This document shows, piece by piece, positions 42,906-51,573 of a DNA stretch of 64,000 bases. The DNA lies in contig NZ_BMSF01000023.1 of NCBI RefSeq assembly GCF_014649015.1, positions 1 to 64,000 of the forward strand, in the 5' to 3' direction. Made by a program: the position numbers and the translations under genes. Below the pieces are notes generated by a model. That model saw only the letters and a program-made list of their open reading frames with translations. It searched no databases and was not told where the DNA came from. Position 1 is the first letter of the stretch. Every line of letters starts with the position of its first letter. Source of the DNA: Streptomyces narbonensis (lineage in GTDB: Bacteria; Actinomycetota; Actinomycetes; Streptomycetales; Streptomycetaceae).

Positions 42906-43502
42906 GTGGGGACCGTAACGCTCGGCGTTTCGATCGCGGTCCCGGAGCCCTACGGCAGCCTGCTCCAGGAGCGGCGCGCTGGCTTCGGGGATCCCGCCGC
43001 GCACGGCATCCCCACGCACGTCACCCTCGTCCCGCCGACCGAGGTCGCGGAGGAGCGGCTCCCGGAGATCGAGGCGCACCTCGCCGGGGTCGCCGCCGGA
43101 TACCAGCCGTTCCCCGTCCGCCTGCGGGGCACGGGGACGTTCCGCCCGCTCTCCCCGGTCGTCTTCGTCAAGCTCGCCGAGGGCGTGCCCCTCTGCAACC
43201 GGCTCCAGCACCAGATCCGGGACGAGGCGGGACCGCTCGCGCGCGAGCTCCAGTTCCCGTACCACCCGCACGTCACCGTGGCGCACGCCATCTCCGAGGA
43301 GGGGATGGACCGGGCGTTCGAGGAGCTCGCCGGGTACGAGGCGGCCTGGACGTGCCGCTCGTTCGCGCTGTACGAGCAGGGCCCGGACGGCGTGTGGCGG
43401 AAGCTGTACGACTACGAGTTCGGGAGCGGCCGCCCGATCTCGGCCGTCCCGACGCAGGGCGGCAGCCCCGTCGACACGCCGTCCGCCACCCCCGCCGGCT
43501 GA
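42906..43502 (+). CDS. 2'-5' RNA ligase / phosphodiesterase-like (2H) protein
   Basis: A 198-residue protein of the 2H phosphoesterase superfamily. The two HxT motifs are HVTLVPP (near residue 37) and HVTVAHA (near 122), as in LigT-type RNA ligases and cyclic phosphodiesterases. GGAGGAGA precedes GTG 42906. Its place after trpS is consistent with Streptomyces synteny. The substrate is unknown. Confidence 0.92.
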   Translation: MGTVTLGVSIAVPEPYGSLLQERRAGFGDPAAHGIPTHVTLVPPTEVAEERLPEIEAHLAGVAAGYQPFPVRLRGTGTFRPLSPVVFVKLAEGVPLCNRLQHQIRDEAGPLARELQFPYHPHVTVAHAISEEGMDRAFEELAGYEAAWTCRSFALYEQGPDGVWRKLYDYEFGSGRPISAVPTQGGSPVDTPSATPAG

Positions 43503-43531
43503 CCCTCCCCGCTCCCGCTCCCGCCGCTCGT

Positions 43532-44386
43532 TCACACGGGCAGGAGGCGGAAGAGCGGCCTCGGCAGGTGCCGTACCGCCGCCATCACCATCCGCAGCGC
43601 CCCCGGCACCCACACCGTCTCCGAGCGGCGCCGAAGCCCCAGCTCGATCGCGGTCGCGACCTCCTCGGGAGTCGTCACGAAGCCGGACCGCCGGGCGCCC
43701 GACCGCCCGGAGCCGGAGCTACCGGCGGCGGCCCCGGGCCCTTCGGCCGCGGACCGCACGGACCCGGACCGCACGGACCCGGGCCGGACGGACCCGGGCC
43801 GGACGGACCCGGACCGCACGGATCCGGGCCGGACGACCATGACATGCACACCCGTGCCGTACAGCGCGTCCCCGAGGCCCTGGGTGAAGACGTCGAGACC
43901 CGCCTTCGACGACCCGTAGATGAAGTCGACGCGCCGGGCCCGCTCGCCCGCCACCGAGGACAGCACCACCAGCGAGCCGTGCCCCTGCGCCTGGAGCGCG
44001 CCCGCGCACACCAGACCGGCCGAGACGGCGCCCGTGTAGTTGGTCTGTGCGACGCGGACGGCGGCGACGGGGTCGGACTCGTCGTGCGCCTGGTCGCCCA
44101 GGACCCCGAAGGCGAGCAGGACCACGTCGACGGGCCCCTCCGTGAAGATCTTGCCGAGCCGCTCCTCGTGCGACTCGGTGTCGAGCGCGTCGAAGGGGAC
44201 GGTGTGCACGTCCGTGCCGAGCGCGCGCAGCGAGTCCGCGGCGGCGGTGAGCGCGGGGGAGGGGCGGCCGGCCAGCCAGACCGTGCGGACGCCGCGGGTG
44301 ATCATCCGGCGCGCGGTGGCGAGCCCGATCGCGGAGGTGCCGCCGAGGACGAGCAGGGACTGCGGGGTGCCGAAGGCGTCCTTCAT
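43532..44386 (-). CDS. DprE2-like short-chain dehydrogenase with repeat insert
   Basis: A 284-residue SDR. The NAD(P) motif is GGTSAIG (15-21) and the active site YGSSK has Tyr157 and Lys161. The pattern VDFIYGSSKAGLD and the C-terminal ETVWVPGALRMVMAAVRHLP fit decaprenylphosphoryl-2-keto-ribose reductase (DprE2), which makes decaprenylphosphoryl-arabinose. Residues 186-215 are six tandem R(P/S)GSV units, followed by a Gly/Ser/Ala stretch, before FVTTPEEVA. In relatives VRPG runs almost directly into the TTP segment, so about 45 residues are inserted at the substrate-side loop. AGGAG precedes ATG 44386. Confidence 0.85.
   Translation of the reverse strand: MKDAFGTPQSLLVLGGTSAIGLATARRMITRGVRTVWLAGRPSPALTAAADSLRALGTDVHTVPFDALDTESHEERLGKIFTEGPVDVVLLAFGVLGDQAHDESDPVAAVRVAQTNYTGAVSAGLVCAGALQAQGHGSLVVLSSVAGERARRVDFIYGSSKAGLDVFTQGLGDALYGTGVHVMVVRPGSVRSGSVRPGSVRPGSVRSGSVRSAAEGPGAAAGSSGSGRSGARRSGFVTTPEEVATAIELGLRRRSETVWVPGALRMVMAAVRHLPRPLFRLLPV
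43742..43831 (-). repeat. 15-bp coding repeats (R-P/S-G-S-V) in the SDR gene
   Basis: Six 15-bp units encode RPGSV or RSGSV (residues 186-215). The first unit is the conserved VRPG element of the family; the rest appear to be expansion of it. Confidence 0.9.
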
Positions 44387-44477
44387 CGTGGGGTACTCCT
44401 CAGAGGGCGGTGGGTCTCGACAGCCATCAGGGTGACCGTATAGCCGCACCTGTCGCTTATGCCGGTATTGCCGCTCT

Positions 44478-44513
44478 CCCCTCCGGGATGTCGGTCCCCT
44501 CCGGGATGTCGGT
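44478..44513. repeat. 18-bp tandem duplication upstream of YihY gene
   Basis: CCCCTCCGGGATGTCGGT occurs twice in tandem (44478-44495 and 44496-44513), in the leader between the divergent SDR and YihY genes. Confidence 0.9.
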
Positions 44514-44601
44514 CACCGCCGCGCGCGTTCCGCCGGGGGATTCTCGTATCCGGGCGGCGGGTCCCTCCCGTGGCCAACGGATCAAGGGGTACGCGTACGA
44601 C

Positions 44602-45546
44602 ATGGACTGGCTGACCAAGCTCCCCGTCATCGGCCCCGCGGCCATCCGCCTCATGCGGACCCACGCCTGGCGCTCGTACGAGACCCTCGACCTGGTCCAC
44701 TGGACCAGGCTCGCCGCCGCCATCACCTTCCTCTCCTTCCTCGCCCTCTTCCCACTGATCACCGTCGCCGCCGCGATCGGCGCCGCGCTCCTCTCCCAGA
44801 AGCAGCTCGACCGGATCGAGGAGAAGGTCGCCGACCAGGTGCCCGGCATCTCCGATCAGCTCGACATCGACGGGCTCGTCGCCAACGCCGGCACCGTCGG
44901 ACTCATCGCGGGCGCCCTGCTGCTCCTCACCGGCATCAGCTGGATCGGCGCCATGCGGGACTGCCTGCGCGCCGTGTGGGCGCTCGACAGCATCGACGAG
45001 GGCAACCCGCTCGTCCGCAAGGGCAAGGACGCGCTCGTGCTCCTCGGCCTCGGCGGCGTCGCGGTCTGCTCCCTCGCCGCTTCCTGGCTCGGTTCCACCG
45101 CCGTCGGCTGGACCGCCGAGCGGGCCGGGATCTCCGGCGAGGGGGCGGGCGGCTACCTGCTCCAGGCCGCCGCCGTCCTCGTCGCCGCCGTCGCCGACTT
45201 CCTGATCCTGCTCTACCTGCTGACCCTGCTGCCCGGCGTCACACCGCCCCGGCGCCGCCTCGTGGTGGCGGCGGTCATCGGCGCGGTCGGCTTCGAACTG
45301 CTCAAGCTGCTGCTCGGCGGCTACATGAGGGACGTCGCGGGGAAGTCGATGTACGGGGCGTTCGGCACGCCGATCGCCCTGATGCTGTGGATCAACTTCA
45401 CCGCGAAGCTCCTGCTGTTCTGCGCGGCCTGGACGGCTACGGGTTCACGTCGGGATCCTGCGGAGTCGGGGACTCCCGAGGAGCCCGGGCCTCCCGCGAG
45501 CGCTGCCGACGCGAGCCCGAACCGGCCAGCGGCCAGCGACGGTTGA
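44602..45546 (+). CDS. YihY/BrkB family membrane protein
   Basis: A 314-residue protein with six predicted membrane helices and the family features HWTRLAAAITFLSFLALFPL, VWALDSIDEGNPLVRKGKDA, and KSMYGAFGTPIALMLWIN. Members are sometimes called BrkB or wrongly RNase BN; the function is unknown. Start at ATG 44602 (MDWLTKLPVIG); the frame is open upstream to 44410 but covers non-conserved repeats. The 3' end overlaps the convergent D,D-carboxypeptidase gene by 110 bp, so its Pro/Ala/Ser tail is antisense to the other protein's end. Confidence 0.9.
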   Translation: MDWLTKLPVIGPAAIRLMRTHAWRSYETLDLVHWTRLAAAITFLSFLALFPLITVAAAIGAALLSQKQLDRIEEKVADQVPGISDQLDIDGLVANAGTVGLIAGALLLLTGISWIGAMRDCLRAVWALDSIDEGNPLVRKGKDALVLLGLGGVAVCSLAASWLGSTAVGWTAERAGISGEGAGGYLLQAAAVLVAAVADFLILLYLLTLLPGVTPPRRRLVVAAVIGAVGFELLKLLLGGYMRDVAGKSMYGAFGTPIALMLWINFTAKLLLFCAAWTATGSRRDPAESGTPEEPGPPASAADASPNRPAASDG

Positions 45547-46753
45547 CCAGGAAGACGGCGCCGGCGAGCAGGACGAGCACCCCGCCCGCGACGCTCAGAG
45601 CGATCCCCACCCCGCCGGACTTCTCCTCACCGGCGGCGGCGGTGGCCGAGGCCGAGGCGCCGGGAGCCTCCTTCCCGGGCGCGGGCGCGGTACCCCCGCC
45701 CGATCCGGGCTCCGTGTCCGTACGGGCCGACGTGGGCGGCACGAGCTCGCCCACCGGGGTCACCTTCCCGGCTGCCGCGAAGCCCCAGTCGAGCAGCCGG
45801 GCGGTCTCCTTGTAGACCGCGTGCTGCTCCTTCGAGGAGGGGTTCATGACGGTGACGAGCAGCACCTTCCCGCCCCGCTCCGCGACACCGGTGAAGGTGG
45901 ATCCCGCGTGCGTGGTGTTGCCGTTCTTCACGCCGGCGATCCCCTGGTAGGGGGCGACGCCGAAGTCGCCGGTGAGGAGCCGGTTGGTGTTCTGGATCTC
46001 GAAGGTCTCGCGCTTCTTGCCCGGCTTCAGCTCGCCGGGGAAGGCGGCGCGGGACGTGGCGGCGTACTCCCGGAAGTCCGGCTTCTGCATGCCGTTGCGG
46101 GCGATGAGCGTGAGGTCGTACGCGGACGAGACCTGGCCCGGGGCGTCGTAGCCGTCCGGGGAGACCACGTGGGTGTCGAGCGCCTGGAGCTCGGCCGCGT
46201 GCTCGTTCATGTCCTTCACGGTCTGCGGGATGCCGCCGTTCATGGCCGACAGGACGTGGACGGCGTCGTTGCCGGAGCGGAGGAAGACGCCGAGCCACAG
46301 GTCGTGGACGCTGTAGGTCTGCTTCTCCTTGATGCCGACCAGGCTGGAGCCGGAGCCCATCCCGGCCAGGTCCTGGGTGGTGACCAGGTGGTTCTTGGTC
46401 CTCTCGAACTTCGGCAGCACGGTGTCCGCGAAGAGCATCTTGAGCGTCGACGCCGGGGCGAGCCGCCAGTGCGCGTTGTGCGCGGCGAGGACGTCACCGC
46501 TCTCCGCGTCCGCGACGATCCAGGACCGCGCGGACAGCTCCTTGGGCAGCACGGGCGCACCGGGCAGCAGCTGAGCCTGCGTGCCGGGCTTCCCGAGCAG
46601 CGCGCCGCCGACCGCGGACATGGTGGCGGGCGGCTTGGGCTGCTTGTCCTTCGCGTCCTTCCCTTCGTCCGCGTGGGCCGAGGGCACGGCGACGACGAGC
46701 GGCAGGAGTACGGCAGCAGCGACCGCCCAAGCGGTCCTCTTCGAAGCAGACAC
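45437..46753 (-). CDS. Serine D-alanyl-D-alanine carboxypeptidase
   Basis: A 438-residue penicillin-binding peptidase of the S11 type that trims peptidoglycan pentapeptides. The signal peptide ends at AHADE (about residue 29). Catalytic motifs: STLK (SxxK), SGN in LRSGNDAV, and KNG in GVKNGNTTHAG, where the usual KTG is KNG as in many Streptomyces enzymes. After a Thr/Ala/Pro linker, a C-terminal membrane helix (GIALSVAGGVLVLLAGAVFL) anchors it outside the cell. Start taken as GTG 46753 without a clear ribosome site. Confidence 0.92.
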   Translation of the reverse strand: MSASKRTAWAVAAAVLLPLVVAVPSAHADEGKDAKDKQPKPPATMSAVGGALLGKPGTQAQLLPGAPVLPKELSARSWIVADAESGDVLAAHNAHWRLAPASTLKMLFADTVLPKFERTKNHLVTTQDLAGMGSGSSLVGIKEKQTYSVHDLWLGVFLRSGNDAVHVLSAMNGGIPQTVKDMNEHAAELQALDTHVVSPDGYDAPGQVSSAYDLTLIARNGMQKPDFREYAATSRAAFPGELKPGKKRETFEIQNTNRLLTGDFGVAPYQGIAGVKNGNTTHAGSTFTGVAERGGKVLLVTVMNPSSKEQHAVYKETARLLDWGFAAAGKVTPVGELVPPTSARTDTEPGSGGGTAPAPGKEAPGASASATAAAGEEKSGGVGIALSVAGGVLVLLAGAVFLVNRRWPLAGSGSRRQRSREARAPRESPTPQDPDVNP

Positions 46754-46862
46754 GGTCGAGAACGTACAGGTACGGAACACATATCCGAACCCCACCGGGC
46801 GGTTCGACCGAGCTCGTCCACCCGGACGCGGGCCCTCGGAGGCGGACGGTGATACTGGGGCC

Positions 46863-47117
46863 ATGAAGCTCAGCCGTCGCGTCTCCTGGTTCCTGCTCGC
46901 GTTCGGGGTGTGGAGCTGGTTCATCTGGATCACCTTCGTCAAGAACCTCTGGAACGACGGGAGCGGCCTCGCCTTCGACGACGCGGGCGACCCGACGGCC
47001 TACTTCTGGGTTCACCTGCTGCTCGCCGTCACGTCCTTTGTCTTGGGGACGGTGATCGGTGGGCTCGGGTTGCGTGGTGTGCGTTCCGCGCGCCGCGATA
47101 CCGGTCACAGCTCCTAG
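46863..47117 (+). CDS. SCO4848-family small membrane protein
   Basis: An 84-residue protein with two membrane helices (VSWFLLAFGVWSWFIWITFV and FWVHLLLAVTSFVLGTVIGG) separated by an acidic loop (NDGSGLAFDDAGDPT). Size and sequence match the SCO4848 family of actinobacteria, whose function is unknown. It is divergent from the carboxypeptidase and 46 bp before the phosphoesterase gene, with which it may be co-transcribed. Confidence 0.9.
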   Translation: MKLSRRVSWFLLAFGVWSWFIWITFVKNLWNDGSGLAFDDAGDPTAYFWVHLLLAVTSFVLGTVIGGLGLRGVRSARRDTGHSS

Positions 47118-47163
47118 ACCTGTCCGGCCCCGGGCCGCGAAACGAGAAAGAGGGGTTCGGGGC

Positions 47164-48489
47164 GTGGTCGCCTTCCTGTTGGTTCTGGTCGTGGTGCTCG
47201 CCCTGCTCGGCGGGGTGCACTGGTACGTGTGGCGGCGGCTCGTCCGTGACGTGACCGTGCCCGGCGGGGTGGCGCGCCGGGTGGGGACGGCCGTCGTCGT
47301 CGCGCTGCCGCTGCTCTCGCTCGCGGCCCTGACCTCCTCGCGTGCCGGCGCGCCCTTCTGGTTCCAGCAGGTCGTCGCCTGGCCCGGGTTCCTGTGGCTC
47401 GCGCTGCTCCTGTACGTGACCCTGGCCCTGGTCGTCGGCGAGGCCGTGCGGCCCGTCCTGCGCGCCCGGCTCGCCCGGCGCGACGCGAAGGCCGCCCCCG
47501 CGCCGGCCCCGGTCGTCGAGCCCGCCCCCGCGGCGCCGGTCGTCGAGCCCGCCCCCGCGGCGCCGGCCCAGGCCGTCGAGCCCGTGGCCGTGGCCGTGGC
47601 GGAGCCCGAGACGGCCGCGCCCGCGGCTCCCGCGGAGTCCGGGTCCGTGCCCCCCGCCGACGTCTCCCGGCGGCTCTTCGTCTCGCGGGTCGTCGGCGGG
47701 TCCGCCGCGGCCGTGGCTCTCGGGACCGTCGGGTACGGCACGTACGGCGTGCTGCGCGGGCCCCGGGTCAAGCGGGTCACCGTGCCGCTCGCCAAGGTGC
47801 CGCGCGCCGCGCACGGGTACCGGATCGCCGTCGTGTCCGACATCCACCTCGGGCCGATCCTGGGCCGGGCCCACAGCCGGCGGATCGTGGACACGATCAA
47901 CTCCACCCAGCCCGACCTGATCGCGATCGTCGGCGACCTCGTCGACGGCACCGTCGAGAACCTCGGCTCCGCCGCCGAGCCGCTCGCCCGGCTCCGCGCC
48001 CGCCACGGCTCCTTCTTCGTGACGGGCAACCACGAGTACTTCTCGGGCGCCGACGCCTGGGTCGACCACGTACGCGAGCTCGGCCTGCGCCCGCTGCGCA
48101 ACGAGCGGGTGGAGATCGCGGCCGGCTTCGACCTCGCGGGCGTCGACGACGTCGCGGGGGAGAGCGAGGGGCAGGGCCCCGACTTCGGCCGGGCCCTCGG
48201 CGACCGCGACCGGGCCCGTGCCGCCGTGCTCCTCGCGCACCAGCCGATCGTCATCCACGACGCCGTGCGCTACGGCGTCGACCTCCAGCTCTCCGGCCAC
48301 ACCCACGGCGGCCAGCTCTGGCCGGGCGAGTACCTCGCGGACCTGGCCAATCCGACCGTCGCCGGGCTCGAACGGTACGGCGACACCCAGCTCTACGTCT
48401 CGCGCGGCGCGGGCGCCTGGGGGCCCCCGGTCCGGGTCGGCGCGCCCTCCGACATCACGATCGTCGAACTCGCCTCGAAACAGGCGTAA
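47164..48489 (+). CDS. Membrane-bound metallophosphoesterase
   Basis: A 441-residue protein. Three N-terminal membrane helices (residues 1-100) are followed by an Ala/Pro/Val/Glu linker with repeated VVEPAPAAP units, a fourth hydrophobic segment near 180-195, and a calcineurin-like phosphoesterase domain from about 215. Metal-binding motifs are SDIHLG, GDLVDG, GNHEYF and GHTHGGQL. It resembles YkuE/YaeI-type enzymes; the substrate is unknown. GTG 47164 follows AGAGGGG. Confidence 0.92.
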   Translation: MVAFLLVLVVVLALLGGVHWYVWRRLVRDVTVPGGVARRVGTAVVVALPLLSLAALTSSRAGAPFWFQQVVAWPGFLWLALLLYVTLALVVGEAVRPVLRARLARRDAKAAPAPAPVVEPAPAAPVVEPAPAAPAQAVEPVAVAVAEPETAAPAAPAESGSVPPADVSRRLFVSRVVGGSAAAVALGTVGYGTYGVLRGPRVKRVTVPLAKVPRAAHGYRIAVVSDIHLGPILGRAHSRRIVDTINSTQPDLIAIVGDLVDGTVENLGSAAEPLARLRARHGSFFVTGNHEYFSGADAWVDHVRELGLRPLRNERVEIAAGFDLAGVDDVAGESEGQGPDFGRALGDRDRARAAVLLAHQPIVIHDAVRYGVDLQLSGHTHGGQLWPGEYLADLANPTVAGLERYGDTQLYVSRGAGAWGPPVRVGAPSDITIVELASKQA

Positions 48490-48682
48490 TCGGAAGACGT
48501 GACTCCGTGCGCAGAGAGTGATACGTGCTGCTCATCGACTTAAATTCTCATATCCCGGACATATACCTGCTGTGTGAAAGTTTCCTCTTCCCCATGTGAA
48601 GGTCGTGTGATTGGCTGTCGGCAAATGCGGCGTTTTCGGGGGGCGTCGTGCCAGGGGTGGTACGAAAAAAGGAAGCACGGCA

Positions 48683-50236
48683 ATGCGGTCGACGGTCCGT
48701 CTGCGGATCCTCATCATGTGTGGAGTACTGGTGGCGGCCGGAGTCGGGGGCTGGCAACTCCTGCCCTCCGACGAAGGCCGGACAGATCCCATCAGCGTCG
48801 GTACCACCGACGCGATCACTTCACTCGACCCGGCCGGTGCGTACGACGCCGGTTCCTGGGCCATGTACAGCAACATCTTCCAGTCGCTGATGACGTTCAA
48901 GCCGGGGTTCACGACGCCGGTTCCGGACGCGGCGGAGAGCTGCAAGTTCGTGGGCAGCAGGCTCACCACGTACCAGTGCACGCTCCGTGACGACCTCTCC
49001 TTCGCCAACGGGCGCAAGGTGACCGCCGAGGACGTCAAGTACTCCTTCGAGCGGATGCTGCGGATCAAGACGGACGTCGGCCCGAAGGCCCTCTTCCCGA
49101 CCCTGAAGAGCATCACGTCGCAGGACCGCAAGGTCACCTTCCACCTGAGTGGCCGGGACGCGACCTTCCCGCTGAAGGTGGCCACGGGCGCCGGCTCGAT
49201 CGTCGACAAGGACCAGTACCCGGCCGACAAGCTGCGTACGGGCTTCGGGGTCGACGGATCGGGGCCGTACGTCCTCAAGGAGTACAAGGAGGGCGAGTCC
49301 GCCCGCCTGGAGCCCAACCCGAAGTACAAGGGTGCGATCACCAGGACCGGCGGCCCGGTCGTCGTGAAGTACTACGGCCAGTCCGCGGAGCTCGCCGACG
49401 CCTGGAAGGCGAAGGACGTGCAGGTGACGCACCGGCAGCTCCCGCCGGATTTCATCTCGACGCTGGACGTCAAGGACGGGACGCGCGTCACCGAGGCGGA
49501 GAGCGCCGAGATCCGCAACCTCAACTTCAACGTCCGGCCCGGCAGGCCGCTGGCCGACAAGGCAGTGCGCCAGGCCGTCGCCGCCGTCCTCGACCGTCCG
49601 GCGATCACCACCGGCGCCTACAAGGACACCGTCGAGCCGCTCTACTCCCTCATCCCGCAGGGCTTCGTGGGGCACAGCACGGCCTTCTTCGACGCCGACC
49701 CCATGCCGAGCGCGAAGAAGGCGAAGAAGCTCCTGAAGGACGCCGGCGTCGCGACCCCGGTGAAGTTCACCTTCGGCTACCGCGCTGACGCCACCTACGG
49801 CGCCGAGACCGCCGAGATCAAGCGGCAGCTGGAGGCCACCGGCCTCTTCGAGGTCGAGGCCGTCGAGGTCAAGTGGACCGAGTTCCAGAAGGAGTACGCG
49901 AAGGGCACCTACGACGCGTACACCGTCGGCTGGCTCCCCGACTTCCCCGACTCCGACAGCTTCACCGCGCCGCTCGTCGGCACCGGGAACACCCTGCACA
50001 ACGGCTTCTCCAGCAGGCGGATCGACGCCCTGATCGCCTCGACGCAGCAGTACAGCGACCGCTCCCAGGCGGCCACCGACTTCAAGGCGATCCAGGACGA
50101 GGTCGCCGAGGACGTCCCGCTCGTCCCGCTGTGGCAGAAGCGGGACTACGTCCTCGCCGAGGAGGCCGTGGACGGCTCGCAGTACCTGACGGACGGCACG
50201 GGCATCTGGCGGCTGTGGGAGCTCGACTGGATCTGA
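48683..50236 (+). CDS. ABC-type peptide-binding (SBP family 5) protein
   Basis: A 517-residue extracytoplasmic solute-binding protein of the oligopeptide/nickel family. An N-terminal hydrophobic segment (RILIMCGVLVAAGVGGWQLL) lacks a lipobox, so it may be an uncleaved anchor. Family features are ITSLDPAGAYDAGSWAMYSN, NGRKVTAEDVKYSFERML, and GWLPDFPDSDSFTAPL. AAGGAAG precedes ATG 48683. No permease or ATPase genes are adjacent, so it is an orphan binding protein. The leader 48490-48682 is unusually AT-rich for the window. Confidence 0.93.
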   Translation: MRSTVRLRILIMCGVLVAAGVGGWQLLPSDEGRTDPISVGTTDAITSLDPAGAYDAGSWAMYSNIFQSLMTFKPGFTTPVPDAAESCKFVGSRLTTYQCTLRDDLSFANGRKVTAEDVKYSFERMLRIKTDVGPKALFPTLKSITSQDRKVTFHLSGRDATFPLKVATGAGSIVDKDQYPADKLRTGFGVDGSGPYVLKEYKEGESARLEPNPKYKGAITRTGGPVVVKYYGQSAELADAWKAKDVQVTHRQLPPDFISTLDVKDGTRVTEAESAEIRNLNFNVRPGRPLADKAVRQAVAAVLDRPAITTGAYKDTVEPLYSLIPQGFVGHSTAFFDADPMPSAKKAKKLLKDAGVATPVKFTFGYRADATYGAETAEIKRQLEATGLFEVEAVEVKWTEFQKEYAKGTYDAYTVGWLPDFPDSDSFTAPLVGTGNTLHNGFSSRRIDALIASTQQYSDRSQAATDFKAIQDEVAEDVPLVPLWQKRDYVLAEEAVDGSQYLTDGTGIWRLWELDWI

Positions 50237-50249
50237 GCCCGGCGGGTTG

Positions 50250-50359
50250 AAGGACTGCGACCTGAAGGCCTGCGAGCTGAAGGCCTGCGACCTGAGGGCC
50301 TGCGAGCTGAAGGCCTGCGACCTGAGGGCCTGCGACCTCAGGTCGCAGGCCCTGAGGTC
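50250..50359. repeat. 15-bp repeats running into a terminator hairpin
   Basis: After the binding-protein stop, alternating units CTGAAGGCCTGCGAG, CTGAAGGCCTGCGAC and CTGAGGGCCTGCGAC repeat to 50338. The last copies are inverted at 50340-50359, forming a 20-bp hairpin (50319-50338 with 50340-50359, one mismatch, 1-nt loop). The convergent TetR gene stops 7 bp beyond. The hairpin probably terminates both transcripts. Confidence 0.88.
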
Positions 50360-50365
50360 CACGGG

Positions 50366-51118
50366 TCAGGCGGTCGGCGGCTTCGCGGTGGCCCGCTTGG
50401 GCTTGCCCGAGGCCGCCATCCCGGCCGCCGTCGGCATGAAGTCGGAGAGCAGCTCGTGCGTCTCCTTCACGAGCGGCCGGAGGATCCGGAAGCGGGAGAG
50501 CGAGATGGCCCGGGCCGTGACCGGCGCGAGCCGCTCGACGAGCCGCCTGCTGTTCGCGGCGCCCTCCGAGCGGTCGTACACCCAGAACAGCACGAGGCCC
50601 ATCTGCTGGAGCCACAGCAACTGCGGGAGGGCTTCCCTGAGTTCCGGGTCGACCTTCACCGAGGCGCCGGAGATGACCCGCCGGTGGACCTCGATCGCCG
50701 CCTCGCGCGGGCCCTCCGACTCCGGTGAGAAGGGGCTGAGCGGGCTGTCGGGGTCGGCGGCGTTCTTGAAGAACTGCGAGGCGAACTCGTGGTACGGCTC
50801 GGCGATGTCCAGCCAGCCGAGGTAGACGCCCCTGATCCGGGTGTTGAGGTCCTTCTCGGGGCCGTTCAGGATCGGCTCGACCGCGGCCTGGTGCTCCTCG
50901 GCGATCCGGTCGTAGAAGCCCTGGACGAGGTGCTCCTTGGACGAGAAGTAGTAGTACGCGTTGCCGACGGAGACTCCGGCCTCCTGGGCGATGGCCCGCA
51001 TCGTCGTCTTGTCGTAACCGCGCTCCTTGAACAGCCGGAGCGCGGTTTCGAGGATGAGCGTGCGGGTCTGCTCGCTCTTCGGGGCCTTCTTCTCGTCGGC
51101 CTTCTTCTCTTGCGTCAC
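50366..51118 (-). CDS. TetR-family transcriptional regulator
   Basis: A 250-residue regulator. The N-terminal helix-turn-helix is typical (TRTLILETALRLFKERGY; AIAQEAGVSVGNAYYYFSSK), after a charged Lys/Glu lead of about 17 residues. The ligand domain is helical with a Lys/Pro/Ala tail. It is the third gene of a minus-strand unit whose promoter carries two TTGAAC palindromes, so it is probably autoregulatory and also controls the two genes before it. GTG 51118 lies 10 bp after the DCC gene stop. Confidence 0.93.
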   Translation of the reverse strand: MTQEKKADEKKAPKSEQTRTLILETALRLFKERGYDKTTMRAIAQEAGVSVGNAYYYFSSKEHLVQGFYDRIAEEHQAAVEPILNGPEKDLNTRIRGVYLGWLDIAEPYHEFASQFFKNAADPDSPLSPFSPESEGPREAAIEVHRRVISGASVKVDPELREALPQLLWLQQMGLVLFWVYDRSEGAANSRRLVERLAPVTARAISLSRFRILRPLVKETHELLSDFMPTAAGMAASGKPKRATAKPPTA

Positions 51119-51128
51119 GGGACTGAGC

Positions 51129-51563
51129 CTAGTCGGGCGGATCGGGCACTTCGCAGTGCCCGCCCTCGCAGTGCCCGCCCTCGGCGTGCCCGCCTTCCCG
51201 GTCCGGGCCCTTGAGGGCCTCGCGCCACTTGGCGGCGGCCAGGACGGTCACCCGGGCGAAGGGCTGTCCGGCGGGGGTGGCCAGCCAGTGGGCCTTGGCC
51301 CGGTGGTCGGCGAGTGCCCAGAGGCAGACGATCCAGGCGTTCGTCTCCCGGTAGACCTGGCCCCGGTCCCCGACCACGGTGATCTCCCGCAGGGTGGCGG
51401 AGTGGTCGAGGTCGGGGAAGCGGCGCCTGGCCTCGTGCGATCCGGCCGGTACGAGGTCGAGCGGGACGAGCTGCCGTTGCCGCAGCAGCCAGTGCCTGAG
51501 GTGCACGCAGAGCGGGCAGTCGGCGTCGTACAGGACGGTCAGGCGTCCCACGGGGGTCGGCAT
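51129..51563 (-). CDS. DCC-family thiol-disulfide oxidoreductase-like protein (DUF393)
   Basis: A 144-residue protein with the DCC motif YDADCPLC (Cys16, Cys19) in a thioredoxin-like context. The last 25 residues are a small repeat with His and Cys (GGHAEGGHCEGGHCE), encoded by near-identical 15-bp units, possibly a metal-binding tail. It lies 10 bp after the membrane gene and 10 bp before tetR in one operon. The redox partner is unknown. Confidence 0.88.
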   Translation of the reverse strand: MPTPVGRLTVLYDADCPLCVHLRHWLLRQRQLVPLDLVPAGSHEARRRFPDLDHSATLREITVVGDRGQVYRETNAWIVCLWALADHRAKAHWLATPAGQPFARVTVLAAAKWREALKGPDREGGHAEGGHCEGGHCEVPDPPD

Positions 51564-51573
51564 GGCCCGGCGG

